Positions 16,146 to 27,700 of a stretch of DNA of 64,000 bases are shown here, piece after piece. Made by a program: the position numbers and the translations under genes. Origin of the DNA: Campylorhamphus procurvoides (Eukaryota > Chordata > Aves > Passeriformes > Dendrocolaptidae); contig WBMV01009271.1 in the NCBI GenBank assembly GCA_013396655.1, positions 1,212,314-1,276,313 of the forward strand, in the 5' to 3' direction. Below the pieces are notes generated by a model. That model saw only the letters and a program-made list of their open reading frames with translations, did no database searches and had not been told where the DNA came from. Each line of letters begins with the position of its first letter. Position 1 is the stretch's first letter.

Positions 16146-19100
16146 TGCCAATTTGCAGTAATAAGAGATTTGCATAAACTCATGATCCCAAGCACTGGGC
16201 TTTCTGCTCATTATCTGTAGTGGAATTTGTTTAGCTGTGTTTCGTTCAGTGATGTTTATGAGCCTATTCTCTTTTTTTAAAGTGAACTTCAAGTTGCTTT
16301 TCTTGCCACTCAGCCATTGCTGATTTTGTCTCTGTCACTTAACATATGGGGGTTTTCACCCCACTTACAAATGCCCACCTTAATCAGCTCATTTATGTTA
16401 GAAATGAAAGATTAGGTCACATTTCTCAAGCTGAAAATATGCTCCTCTCTGTGTAAGAGCTGCAGAAACACGAAATGCAAATATCCAGCTAGAACTCATC
16501 AAAATCCTGTGCACAAGTCATGTCTTCTGTCCTCAAGGGGTTAAGCCCTAAATGAAATTAGTAGCAGCTGTAACCCATTTAGTATAGTTGCCAACTTAAG
16601 GGGGAGGCAGCTTGTACACCTCTTTGGCAGGTGGGTCACATTGAAGCAGATAAAAGCTAAGTATATCCTCACAGAAATTACAGTGCATGTCCTACTGAAG
16701 GATAATCTTCCCTCTGATACTCAGCTCTGCTTTGTCTTCATTACAATTGGCATTTAATGCATGTAACACAACTAAAGACTTTGGGGTTTGATTCCTTGTT
16801 CTCAGAAGCAGAGTGCATACACTATCTCTTTAAATAGATGGGGCAGGAACTTGTGTCCACCCTTCTCTGGTAGGTACTGATGAGGACATACCGACCCAGA
16901 GACCCTCCCTCTGTAATGCACTCAGCATCCACAGCCTACCTGAAGTTGTCTTCCAGTCCCCAGTCTAACCCCCCAGCACAGTTGAGAAGGCTGGAGTGCA
17001 ACATTTGGATTTGGAGTAAGGGATATGGATGCTGCAATTCAGATACAAAGGTAAAAATAGTGATACTTAGTGGGTAACAAAACAAAGGCATGCATGTGTC
17101 CTAACTCTAATATGTAAATTTTTAAAAGAGGGGGAAAAAGGTGAAAGAACAATTTCCAGGATGAAAAGGATATTTGAGAGCTATTGTCTAGAGAACCATA
17201 CAGTTCTCTGCCTGCGTAACTGAATTTGTCAAAATGGAAGGATAATAGTGCTGGGGAACAGGAGGTGGTAGCACTTAACGGAGGGTCGGGATCTGGGGGA
17301 AACGCAAACTAATTATTGGGATAATGAAAGAAGCATCAAATGGTGAGTTTGCAAGGCTGTCTACCCTGAAGCTAAACAAAAGTGAAAAAATTGACTGAAT
17401 CTTAAAGTAATTCCCAATTTTGTCCTATATGTTATCCTTTTAATTAATGAATTGTATGCAACAGATTAGTGAATCAGACTGAATAATCTTGCAGGAAGAC
17501 AAAGTATACAATAAGAGAGAAAAAGAGAAAGACCCTGTGGTTCTGCACAGCTTTCATGAAACCATGTAAGACTGTTAGGTCTGCTTATACTGTTGCATGG
17601 CTTGAATGGCGTTGTGAAGTCAGTTTTTGTCCTTGTTTGGTTGGCTTTTCTCTTTTAAAACCATTGTTTTCCTCAGAAAACAATACATTGTGTACATGGA
17701 ATACGTGGGCTGTGAACTACAAATTGGTAAAATTCTTCTGGATCTGACAACCTTAGGTTGCATCCATTTCAGAGATATTTTTTCTGTGTGTGTTGTATGT
17801 CTGTACAGAGAAGGATGAACAGAAATGTACTCTGTGGTCATACACGGTATACAATAGGTCCATAAAACCATGTTTCAAAGTACGCTATGCTTTCAAGTGA
17901 TCAGCATTAACTACTTGAATGACCAAAAAGTTAGATTCTCCCTGCTATGTAATGTCTACTTCAGCCCCATTCAGAAAGGATTCCATGTTGTGTGGCTGTT
18001 TTAGGCCTCCTCCCGAGATCAAAATTGGAGCAATACTAATGAAGGATGGTAGAAGCGGCAGTTGTACTGCATCTCTTCTACAGACAAGAGCTGCTGGTCA
18101 AGGGGTGTACATAATGACAATGAAGTAATAATCTCTTCTCCAAGCCCTGTACAGTGCCCGTGCTGGCTGACCTCGAAGGCTTTACCTGTCAGGTTCTGCT
18201 TGTGAGTGTTACAGACTGGTTAACAAACCAAATGTCTTTTCCAGGACTGCAGCCACCTTTTAGGATCTCCCCCTTCTATACCAGGAAAAGAGGAATGAAC
18301 TTTGTAACAAAGACAGGCTCTGGAGGTAGTTCTCAAGCATGTTGCATGGAGGTGATGAAAAATGCTCTCCACTGTCATGACAAAAACAGCGATGGAGATG
18401 TGTTCTGGTTCAGGTTACTTTAGATGTTGGTTGAAATAAATGTACTGGAACAGCTGGAATGACTCCAGGACAGAATTGGTATGTGGCTCTGGCTGAGACA
18501 GGCAGCAGGGGCTGTGCTCTTGGGATGGCAGGAGGCATGTGGAAGGCAGCTGAGGAGACAGTGCTGCCAGGCATGTTACCAGTGTGCCCACTGCAGCAGG
18601 TGCCACACTGTGGGGCTCAGTGGGCTGCTGCTCTAGGGGAGCAGCAAAAGCCACATGGGAGGCTCCCAGGGAAGGCTGCACCAGAAGTCTGAGATGAAGT
18701 GAAGGAAAGTGATGTGGTTGCTAATAAAGCCTCGTGTTCAGAACTATGTGAGAGCATATTTTCTGTGATCTGTACCACTGGCACAGTAGGAGTGCTTCTG
18801 CAGGTCCCCTTATGCTTTACTTTAGGGATCCCAAATTTCAAATTGTAATTCCCACATCTGTCACTAATGAGGGCAGGAAAACTTTGGAGATTTCTGAAAG
18901 CCATCTGGATCCACAGAGGGCAGTATCTCTGGAGGTCAAACCAGGCAGAAGGCATTAACCCTCTTAGTGTTGTTGGAGAAGCAAGAAAGCCAGTTAATAG
19001 TACTAAATAAATGACTCTGTGTATCTCAAAGCCTTATTGCAATTATTTGCAGTACAGTATTCTTTCTTCAGCAGCACAGGGCCGTTGAACACATAGTCAC

Positions 19101-22100
19101 AAGGGGAGTACACAAAGAAGTTTCGGTGTCCCATTACAGGTGTTGCAGACTGGAGGATATGGAGCACAGGGTTGCGAGGGCCACAGATGGCAATGGGGAG
19201 TGTCTCGTTGCATCCTGCCGTTTGCAAGGCAGAAGCTCCCCCTTCTTAAACAGCTTTGTTACCCCACCAGGGGCTGCTCTCAGAGGCGGCATTTGATTGT
19301 AGCTTCCAAGCTCTGGCTTGGCTCTTGCAGGCGCTATTCCTGTAACAGACAAGCCTGCTCCTCTGCCACTTATTTGTTTAAATGGGTTCAAAAGTTCTCA
19401 GCTTCCTGACAACTTTTTTTCCCCTTTGTTTTGTACCAATCAGTTAATTTGCTAACATCACCCTCCATATCTTCTGATCTTAGGCAAGCTGGCTGGGTTT
19501 ACTGGTGCCTTTATCACCACATTACAGCCAGCAGTGAGGAATGCAGGTCAGAAGGAAAATAAGAAGGGACGGCTCTTTTGAAATGGGGAGGAACAAGGTC
19601 AGGGTTGTGGGGCAAACAGGAGAGGGTGGAAGTGCAGAAAAGGGATGTACTTTAAAAACAAACTCATGCTGCACTAATCCAACTGCTATTCAGCTTTATC
19701 CCCCCCTGCTTATACATTGCTACAAATCTCTTTTTATCTTCCTTTGTCTCTTTTTCTTATTCTATTATAAAGTCTTCAGGAAACCACCCTATTTTTCATA
19801 TATATTTTATAAAATGCTCTGCATATTTCACAACACACTTTTTTTAACTTCTGATCAAGGAGTCTGTTTCAAATGAAAATATTATAACTGGTCAGAAATG
19901 GGAACATTTCTCACAAAAGGTGATGGGTTTTGTTTTGAGAACATTTTATTTTTTAGTTGGAATTTTGTCCTAGCCAACAAAGAGCTCTTTTCCAGTTACC
20001 CTAGACTTACAAGAGTGAGAATGAAAAGAGACTGTAATTTTTGTCATCGTTACAAAAGGGACAAAGATTTAGAAGAAAAAGATTCATTGAGCAGTTATAT
20101 TAGAATAAAATTATGCTGTTTGACTTTGATAGCTTTGTACTTATTTATATCAGTGAAATGATCAGAGGCACTCGTATTTGTTTTTTTGCTCTGCTCTGCA
20201 TGTTATTGGTGAACAGGACAGTCCTGCTTTATCTCTCACAATGTTCTTCCAGGTCATGGTTGAGCACAGAGGCATGACTATGAGGAAACTTGCCTTTACT
20301 TCTGCCAACCACGTACCAGTCGATAGAGAGAAATCCATTTTCTTTCTACCTAGCACTAACGTGGAAGGAAAAAGGGTCTCTTTTTGTTTTTTTTTCTTGT
20401 GTGTGTGTGTGCATGCAGCAAAGCAAACAAAAGTTTAAAGTAAACTTTTCAAATAACTCTTTTTCCTGGCAGAACTTTCTCTGCCTTCTGCTGGCTGAAG
20501 GGCATTGTAATTCATGCAATAAAAGGGGAAAGATCTTCTGGTAGAGATTGTTTACTTTAAACTTCTGTTTGTTTTGCCTCCACTCTAGGAAAGAATGCAA
20601 TATTTCTATGAAGCTCTGTTAATTTTTTTCTTCCTTTGACCGACTTGAGCACTGGAGAAAGCACCCCATCAACAAACAGGAAACCAAAGGACTTTCAATC
20701 CCTGTAGGACAGAGATAGCATAAACTATTGCACTGCAAGCTGCTTTTAACTGATCCTCTCTGTGACTGAATGGATGTTACCTGGTAATAACCAATGTAGT
20801 TGGGTCAAAATTTTCAAACCAGTCTCCCAAGCTCAAACACTCCCACTGAAATTTATGCTGGAGTTACTAAACTGCTTGAGATACTAATTTTAAAATAAAA
20901 TAAAGTATGTAAGTGCCAAACTGTGGGTGTAATCTGTTGGTCACCATTCATGGAAATACTGCCACTTTGAAGAGCTGATTTTCTGGGTTGACAAATCAGA
21001 CATGCAGATCTGGGAGCTGGTCCTCGTGGGGTCAGAAGTTTGTCAGAGGTCAAAGTTCCATGGTTGTTGCAGGTCAGCAGCATTGGTTTGTGGTGCCTCA
21101 TCACATTCTGGGCAGGAGCTCATGAACTGACATCCTAAAGCAACTGGGAACTGAGTTTCCAATACAGACTTTCCCTTGTCATCTGCTGTGGACTCCGTGT
21201 GAGTGTGTGTGCTTTCCTCCTTACTGAAAGGGGCTGAGGATGAGAACATGCAAAGGGTCATATGGATAAAATGCTCCGTCCAGAGTGATGTTTTTCAGGG
21301 TGGTGTGGTATCTGATATTTTCTCATATACATGAACTGAAAAGTAGTAGCACAGAAGATGTGAATGCTAGGAGGTCATAAGTGCCAGATCCAGCATCTCT
21401 GGGAGATGTAACCTACATCCAGTTGCTTAATAACAGGGCAAGGGTTGTTTTTTCATTCATAGCCACTTTACTTCTTAATTCAGTGTGACACTGATCCACT
21501 TATCATGAAGTGCCTAGTAGCCAGGGGAGTGAGTCCAAGTAGCACATGCTCCAGCTCCTGTAAGGGTCCAAATCTACATCTCTTACTTTTTGGGACTGTT
21601 TGCCAGACACCTGTCCATGACCTGGTACTCAGCACAGTAGGGTGCATTTTTCTGTCAAATCTCAGCTGCTGAAGTATAAATTCGTGGCCAAGAGGGGTCT
21701 GAATGCCTTTTCCTTTGGAAATGCACTGAGACAGTAGGTGGAAGCCTGTGCTCTGACAGTAACTTCCAAAACCTCCTCCCCCNGGAAATGAGACAGAACA
21801 AAAATAGTCCTGAGACTAGATACCAGAATTCAGGGCTCCTTCTTGCTGCTGTCTCAACTGTGCAGTTTTATTGACAGAGTCAGGTGCTCCTGCTTTCTTA
21901 CCCACAAAAGTGTGTCAGGGAATGGACAAGAAATTCTTCTCTTTCCCTTTCTTTATATTTTAGGAGAGTAAATTTAACACTATGATGTTTTTGAGGCACT
22001 CTGCCCTCATGGTCATAGGTGTTCACTGGCCTCCCCTTGAGACAGTGCCAGGCAAAGGACTCGAGTGGTACTCAGGCACTGCCTTGCTGCAGATCCTCAT

Positions 22101-22310
22101 ATACTGGCTCCACTCTGGGCAAAGGCACAGGCAGAGCTGAAGGTGCCTGGACAGTTTGGGTTCAGGCAGGGAGACATCTGGGTTCTGATTTTGGTGGTTG
22201 GCCTTTAAAAATCTCCTTGATTTGCCTTGAGCTTCTGTAAGATCTGACCCTAAATATTGATCTAGAAAGTGTTAGATTTATTTCAGCAAAATGAACTCCA
22301 TCCCCAGGAT
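16146..22310. other. Intergenic, nothing firm recognised
   Basis: About 6 kb of non-coding sequence with a GT run at 20399-20411 and one ambiguous base at 21783. An HNF4-like direct repeat (AGGTCAAAGTTCC) sits at 21047-21059. The open frames present are of chance length and none shows a domain or splice context. Confidence 0.55.
20399..20411. repeat. GT dinucleotide microsatellite
   Basis: Six GT units following a T-rich stretch. Confidence 0.85.
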
Positions 22311-22378
22311 GTTCAGGAACATAGATCTTCAGAGCCAGAAAGGATTAAAAATTTCACCTCCTGTGTAGTGAAAAACTA
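22311..22378 (-). mobile_element. Possible ancient CR1 3' end, reverse orientation
   Basis: The block GAACATAGATCTTCAGAGCC followed by AGAAAGGA and TCACCTCCTGTGTAG looks like the reverse complement of the conserved 3' tail of old amniote CR1 copies (ATAGA...GCCAGAAGGGACC...GACCTCCTGTATA). It is short and diverged. Confidence 0.45.
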
Positions 22379-24415
22379 AGAACCTTATCCAAAAATGTCT
22401 GCCTCCAGCTCGCAGCTTGAGAAATGGTATTGCAAGACTCTTAAAATTCCAGGATCTCAAGAATTCTTGCCCATTCAGCCTCTTTCTCTTTCTCCAGTCT
22501 GCCGCAGTTCTTGAATAAAAAGCTCCTGAAAATATGTATGTAAATGCAGGGCATTTTACAACATGCTTGCAAGGCAGTCAAATGGGTCAGGCCTTTGAGG
22601 AAGCATGAATAGGTTAGGATTATAATTCATTGTAATGTCATGGCAAGCTGGAATTTCAAATACGTGAGTCCTCCATTTTTTAGCCAATAAAAAATTTAAA
22701 GGGACAAAACCCCAATATGCCTTATAATCAATAAAATGTACAACTTCTTTATCTTATTAGAAAAGGCTGTCAGATGCAGTTAGCCATTGTCAACAGACCG
22801 TTTGATCTATCAGTAAAACAAATCATTACAAGGAACACAGTGCTGCTGCTGTGGCTTTTGTGGTGTTTTTAATGAGGACTGGCAATGCTTCTATTCCATT
22901 ACAAGATTTGAAAGTGAATTTGTGGGAGTCACACCCAGGCTTAAGGTAGGAGAGCAGGGTTTAAAGATAATTAACTGTGCTGTTCCAAATAACTCAATAG
23001 ATTAAGGATTCATCCAGAATAAAGCAACTCCCTGTCTCTATGATTGGTATTTAAGGTGGCATTATGTGCTGGTCTGCTTCAGCCTAACCTTGGGACTGCA
23101 CAGGGTTAAAGGGCACACAAGGTTGCTCTCACGTGGGGTAGCTCAGATGAATGAAGAGCCTGAGCACTGATACAAAAAAGAGATGGGAAAGAGGAGAAAC
23201 TATGACGGAATGGGAGGGGGCAAGGGGCTGTTTGGCAGTTGTTTCCCAGCATGGTTGTGGCAGTCCCCCTGGAAAGGGGACCCCTCTCTGCCATGAATGC
23301 CCTGCTGACTCAGGTCCTCTACAGCTGTCCTCTATGCTTTCATCTCCTTAGGTGCTGGGCCATATCATAAGGGATGATAGTAAGATAGCGCAGGCTGAAG
23401 TCATAAATATGGCTTATTTGGACATGTTTCCTCATTAGTACCCCCCATCTCATGGCATCTCTCCTGCAGCACCATGGCTACTCACCAAATCCAGCTGCTG
23501 ATGTTTGAGGGTAGGAACAGGATTTCCTTCCTCCCAGACAAAGGAGAAATGTGCAGCCTTGAGAGAAGGGATACCCTGGGATTAAATCTAATCTGAGTTT
23601 GAGATGATAAATGTGGGACAAAAGTTCCTGTGAAAGGCATCTTCCTAATTCAAAGGTGTTACTAATGGAAGTTATACCCTTAGGTCACATAATTCCTGAA
23701 ATAACGTACAGAGTAACCCAGTAAGTCAAGAACTGATTTGCAGCTCCTCCTCCATCTCAGACTGTTTTTTAGGCACTTAGCTAATAAGAAAAAAATCTCA
23801 TCCACCGGGCAAAATACAGGGAGCTGGGAACAGCAGCACCTCTTCTGAGTCTCACCTGTATTCTTTGCTTTGGGGTGGAGTGCACTTGATAGTACGGGTA
23901 GCTCTGCCCCTGGGAAAGGGTTGTCCTGTTGATTGTGACAGTCAGACATGCCCTGGCCACGTCTCACTGAAGAGTCGGGTTTGGGATTCCCTTCTGTGGC
24001 CTTTGGAGCTGCTTCAGAAGCTGCTTGAAGCTGGATGGAACCCAGAATTGTCAACAAGCTGAGTAGCCTCTCACAGTCCTGCTGTGAACTGATTATCACA
24101 TCTAACAAAATAATGTGCTGGAACAAATAACACTTCAGGCTCTGTTGTTTCAGGTGAAACTTAGTCCTAGGAAGTATAAATTTATAATAAGTGCCACAGC
24201 ATTATGAGTTTCCCAACAGTCAGATTTAATTCAAATGCATAATTCAGACCCTTACCGGGACACACTCATCTTTGCATGCTGGAATTTGGGGATTTACACA
24301 CGTAATTCCCATTAACACTAGTAAGAGTTACAGTATGCATAGATATATATATATAAAATTTCCCCCTGAGGATAAGAACTGTGCTTTAAATTCTGCTGCC
24401 CTGAGAGTTTGCAGT
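22379..24415. other. Intergenic, minus-strand 148-codon open frame only
   Basis: No recognisable gene or repeat was found. The longest open frame in the window lies here on the minus strand (23680-24126, 148 codons). It has no recognisable domain, and it sits just downstream, in the minus direction, of the GC-rich island. It is discussed as a finding rather than called a gene. Confidence 0.5.
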
Positions 24416-24417
24416 GA

Positions 24418-24760
24418 CGCCGCAAATGCTCAGCCATGAGTCCCCCCTCCCTGCAGGAAGGGTGCTCTTGGCCCTCGGGCTCTCCCCCGCGGAGCGCTCA
24501 CGGCAGATGCTGCTGAGGACGATTTAAACCCAGGATTTAAGTCTCTCTGCCCCGTCCCGGCCCTGCAAGGCGGACTCGCAGAGGCCCCGGCGCCCCGAGG
24601 CGCGGAGCCCGAGTGCCACCTGCCGGGTCCCGGCCGGCGCAGCTGGAAACCGCTGGGCGCAGCTGGAAACCGCTGGGCGCAGCTGGGCACTGAGCGGCCC
24701 GGCGGAAAACCCAGAGCCAGGCGGAGGGGGCGTGAGATTTGGGGCCGGTGCCGCCGGAGG
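24418..24760. promoter_or_regulatory. Small CpG island in the ADGRL4-VTG1 intergenic region
   Basis: This is the only strongly GC- and CpG-rich block in the window. It contains dense CG dinucleotides (for example CGGCGCCCCGAGGCGCGGAG) and a GC-box-like GGGGGCGTG near its right end, set in AT-rich DNA. CpG islands in vertebrates usually mark promoters or enhancers. No annotated gene start is nearby, so it may drive a non-coding transcript or act as a distal element. Overlapping minus-strand open frames across it are a side effect of GC-rich sequence. Confidence 0.6.
24637..24686. repeat. 20-bp tandem repeat, 2.5 copies, with CAGCTG E-boxes
   Basis: The unit GCGCAGCTGGAAACCGCTGG begins at 24637 and 24657, and a half copy begins at 24677. 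Each copy carries the palindromic E-box CAGCTG (24640-24645, 24660-24665, 24680-24685), so three E-boxes are spaced exactly 20 bp apart. It lies inside the CpG island. Confidence 0.9.
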
Positions 24761-27700
24761 CACAAGAGGCTGTACAAGGAGATGGAGGTGGGGTAGCATC
24801 GAGGGGATGCTTGGTGGGAGAGGAAAAGGGAAACACAGGTTTCCCTGGGAGTTCACACAGAATCCCTCTGTCTGAAAAATTTGGGAACTCGGTTTGTTAG
24901 AGTGATTAGGTGAAAAAGGGGAAGAAAATGAGAACTGACTTCATTCCCTTTCCTGACAGGTTTTTTGCAGCCATTAAGAGTAGCACTGCAAAACTTCTAT
25001 AAGGCACTTCACTTAAAAAAGATTTAACCTGATGTTTAAACAAGCTGCCCAACCGAGGCCTGGAGGGTACTAGAATATCCTCTCTGGAAGTGTACTCATT
25101 ATACTCTGTTGCATTTTTGCAAGTGCCTGCTTGTCTAATGAGATCTACTCACATGAAGTGCATTTGTAGCATAACTGTAGTCGGAAGAAAGGCCATAGAT
25201 ATTGTACTGTGCCTAGCCAAAATATATTCTTTGTGTTCTGTTCCCTTTTTAGTAAGTGTGAAGTTGAGCCGGGTGTGTTTAATAGGTTGATGTTTTCACA
25301 AAGCATGTGTGGCAGATAAACTGGATTATGTAGAGATTGACAGGGCAGTTGCTTTTGAGAGAGATTTTTGGGTTTGTTTTTTGATGCTGATAGCTTCGAT
25401 GATATTCAGTGCACTGGTATCTGCAGTACTCCTCTTCCTGGCTCATTATTCTGTTAGAGTCAGAGCAGGCTGGTCCCCGGCTTGCACAGCATAGAAGAGC
25501 TCAAGGCAGAGTCTTGCTGATCCAGTCAGGTTTTTACAGCTTCTTCAAAGATCTATCCTCATAGAACTACCAAGTGTTACATGGAAAAGGTGTGTCCCCA
25601 TGTGCACACACACACATCAGAGTTCACCCCTTCTTCACACACCAAACTTCATTGCTTCATGGAAGCAAAAAATTTGTCCTTCTGTATAATTCTCTATCTG
25701 CAAACAGAAAATCTTTGTTAATAAATCTCTTCTATATGCTGTGAAATGCTGGAGAATCTCACAGCTCATTGCAATTATGTGTATTTTAGATCAGAGAAGT
25801 GATGGCTTATACTTGGAGGCTCTGCAGAGAGTGTTGCATGTTATGCTAGTGACAAAGCTTTGGCTACAAGCCCTGATCCAAAGCCAGTTGCAATCAAATA
25901 GTCAAAGGTCATGTCTCCACAACATAAAGAAATTGTAATGGTAGCATGTCCCAGAGTTACCCTTGGTAGTTTAAGTCTGCCAGCATGAGACGTAATAACA
26001 GAAGCAAATGTGTAGTTGAGAGCTACCAGAATACAAAGGTCTCTAATGTGAGTTGATGGTGCCTCCTGGAAACGATCTCCCTACACATGCAGAAGTAGTC
26101 CAAGCCCATGACCAGAACTGGGCCATCAGTGCACCCTGATATCTCCATTCCCCATCTGGCAGCTCTGGGCAGGGAGACATCAGGACTTCCAGCCCGTACC
26201 CTGCTCCCAGGACACTGTGGCCAGAACCTGCCTTCTCCATGCCCCAGCTACTGCTGCAATCCCCCAGGAATCACAAGAGTCTGCAAGTGCCAGAACAGGT
26301 GTCCCAACTACCTTTTGTCCCCATATGAGGATAAGGCTGTGCACATACCAGCTAAAAGAGGGCAGCTGTGGAAAGTGATGACTGGTGCCAGTTGCCATCA
26401 GAGGGGAGAAAAGTCTAATCTTCATAGCATGGAGGATGGCCCAAGCTTGAGAACATTAATGAATTTTCAGAAAAATAGACAGGAGGCCTTTAAAAAGGAT
26501 TTTAAAATGTATTATTTATAGATATATATATATATATGTAATATATTTAGTTGTCTCTATATGTTGCAGTATTTGCGTGATTTTTTTTAAGCTCAGTGTT
26601 TTAGGGCTCTGAATTATAATTTCAAACATACCTTATTTTAACAGGATAGAATCTCCTCTTGCAATAGCGAGAAATAGGAAGAAAAAGTTGGTGAGTTGGT
26701 GTCCAGACTGTTCTGCTTGGAATAAAGTTTCTAACTGCTGGATCTCTAAGTAGTTACTGTTCAGAGTATATTTTATTGCAAGATTTTAATAAAATGGCAA
26801 CAGCTCTTTATATCATTATGCAAAAGCAGGGGGATCTCATACTTCCACTTAAAAAATACAGAAAAGATCATATATTTCTGCAGTATGTACCTTAGAAATG
26901 GTTTGCTCTGAACAAAGTCACTGACTCTTTCAGCTCAGTATTTATGAATGCTGTTGGGTCACCCTGAAATTTAGGAGGGGTTGGGGGAAGTGAAGAAAAC
27001 AAAGGTAGAAGAAAAGAAAGGAGAAAGAAGCTTTGCATTGCCGACCTTTCGTGAAGGCAGACTTTCAGCAGATCACTTTGACCTGTCTACCTGTCAAAAT
27101 GATTATTTGTTCTTTCACAGTGCCTAGAACAATTGCAGGGTAAGGGTTTGTTTACTCTTTTGCATCATGTTGAAATAATTTACGTTTATAATTGTGGACA
27201 GCTGGAAAAGGAGCTAGAGAATAAAACAGGAGCAAAAATTAAGAGAACTGGAGAGAAGATGAAGGATTTTAATACAGGGAACCAGCCAATTTTAATGTTT
27301 GAAATTACTTAAACTCTTATTGAACACCAAAGATTAGCATATAACTTTTGTAGCTGCAAAGTCTGACTGTCTTAATTAAAAGTCTTTCTCTCACTAAAAC
27401 AGTAATTAGCATGAGCAGATATGTTTATCTTTTACCCACACCTTTAACAGAATCAAAAACTCAGAACCGCGAAAGTTACTATCATCTCTCCCTGATGTAA
27501 GACATGTATCTATTTAGTAAACATCTGAATATCTCATTTAAATGCTCTGGTCTCTGCTTTTAGACATTTTGCATCTTCAGTCCCATGAAATCCCTTGCAA
27601 AGCAAAACAAGAACTCCTTTGCAAAGTGTCCTCTCCATTTCCCAGAGTTGTTTTTTTCTAAAGCCATTGTTTTTTCTCCTAAGTATACTACCATTGTTTT

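Noticed and set aside
20805..20880. Possible old repeat fragment
   Set aside because: Only a faint resemblance to CR1-like sequence (CCCACTGAAATT..ATG); too little to call.
24430..24856. Three overlapping minus-strand frames of 99-115 codons
   Set aside because: They are in different frames over the same CpG-rich block. GC-rich DNA has few stop codons, and the proline/arginine/alanine-rich translations look artefactual.
25309..25494. 61-codon frame with a hydrophobic segment
   Set aside because: A single hydrophobic run in a short frame with no similarity, splice context or conservation evidence.
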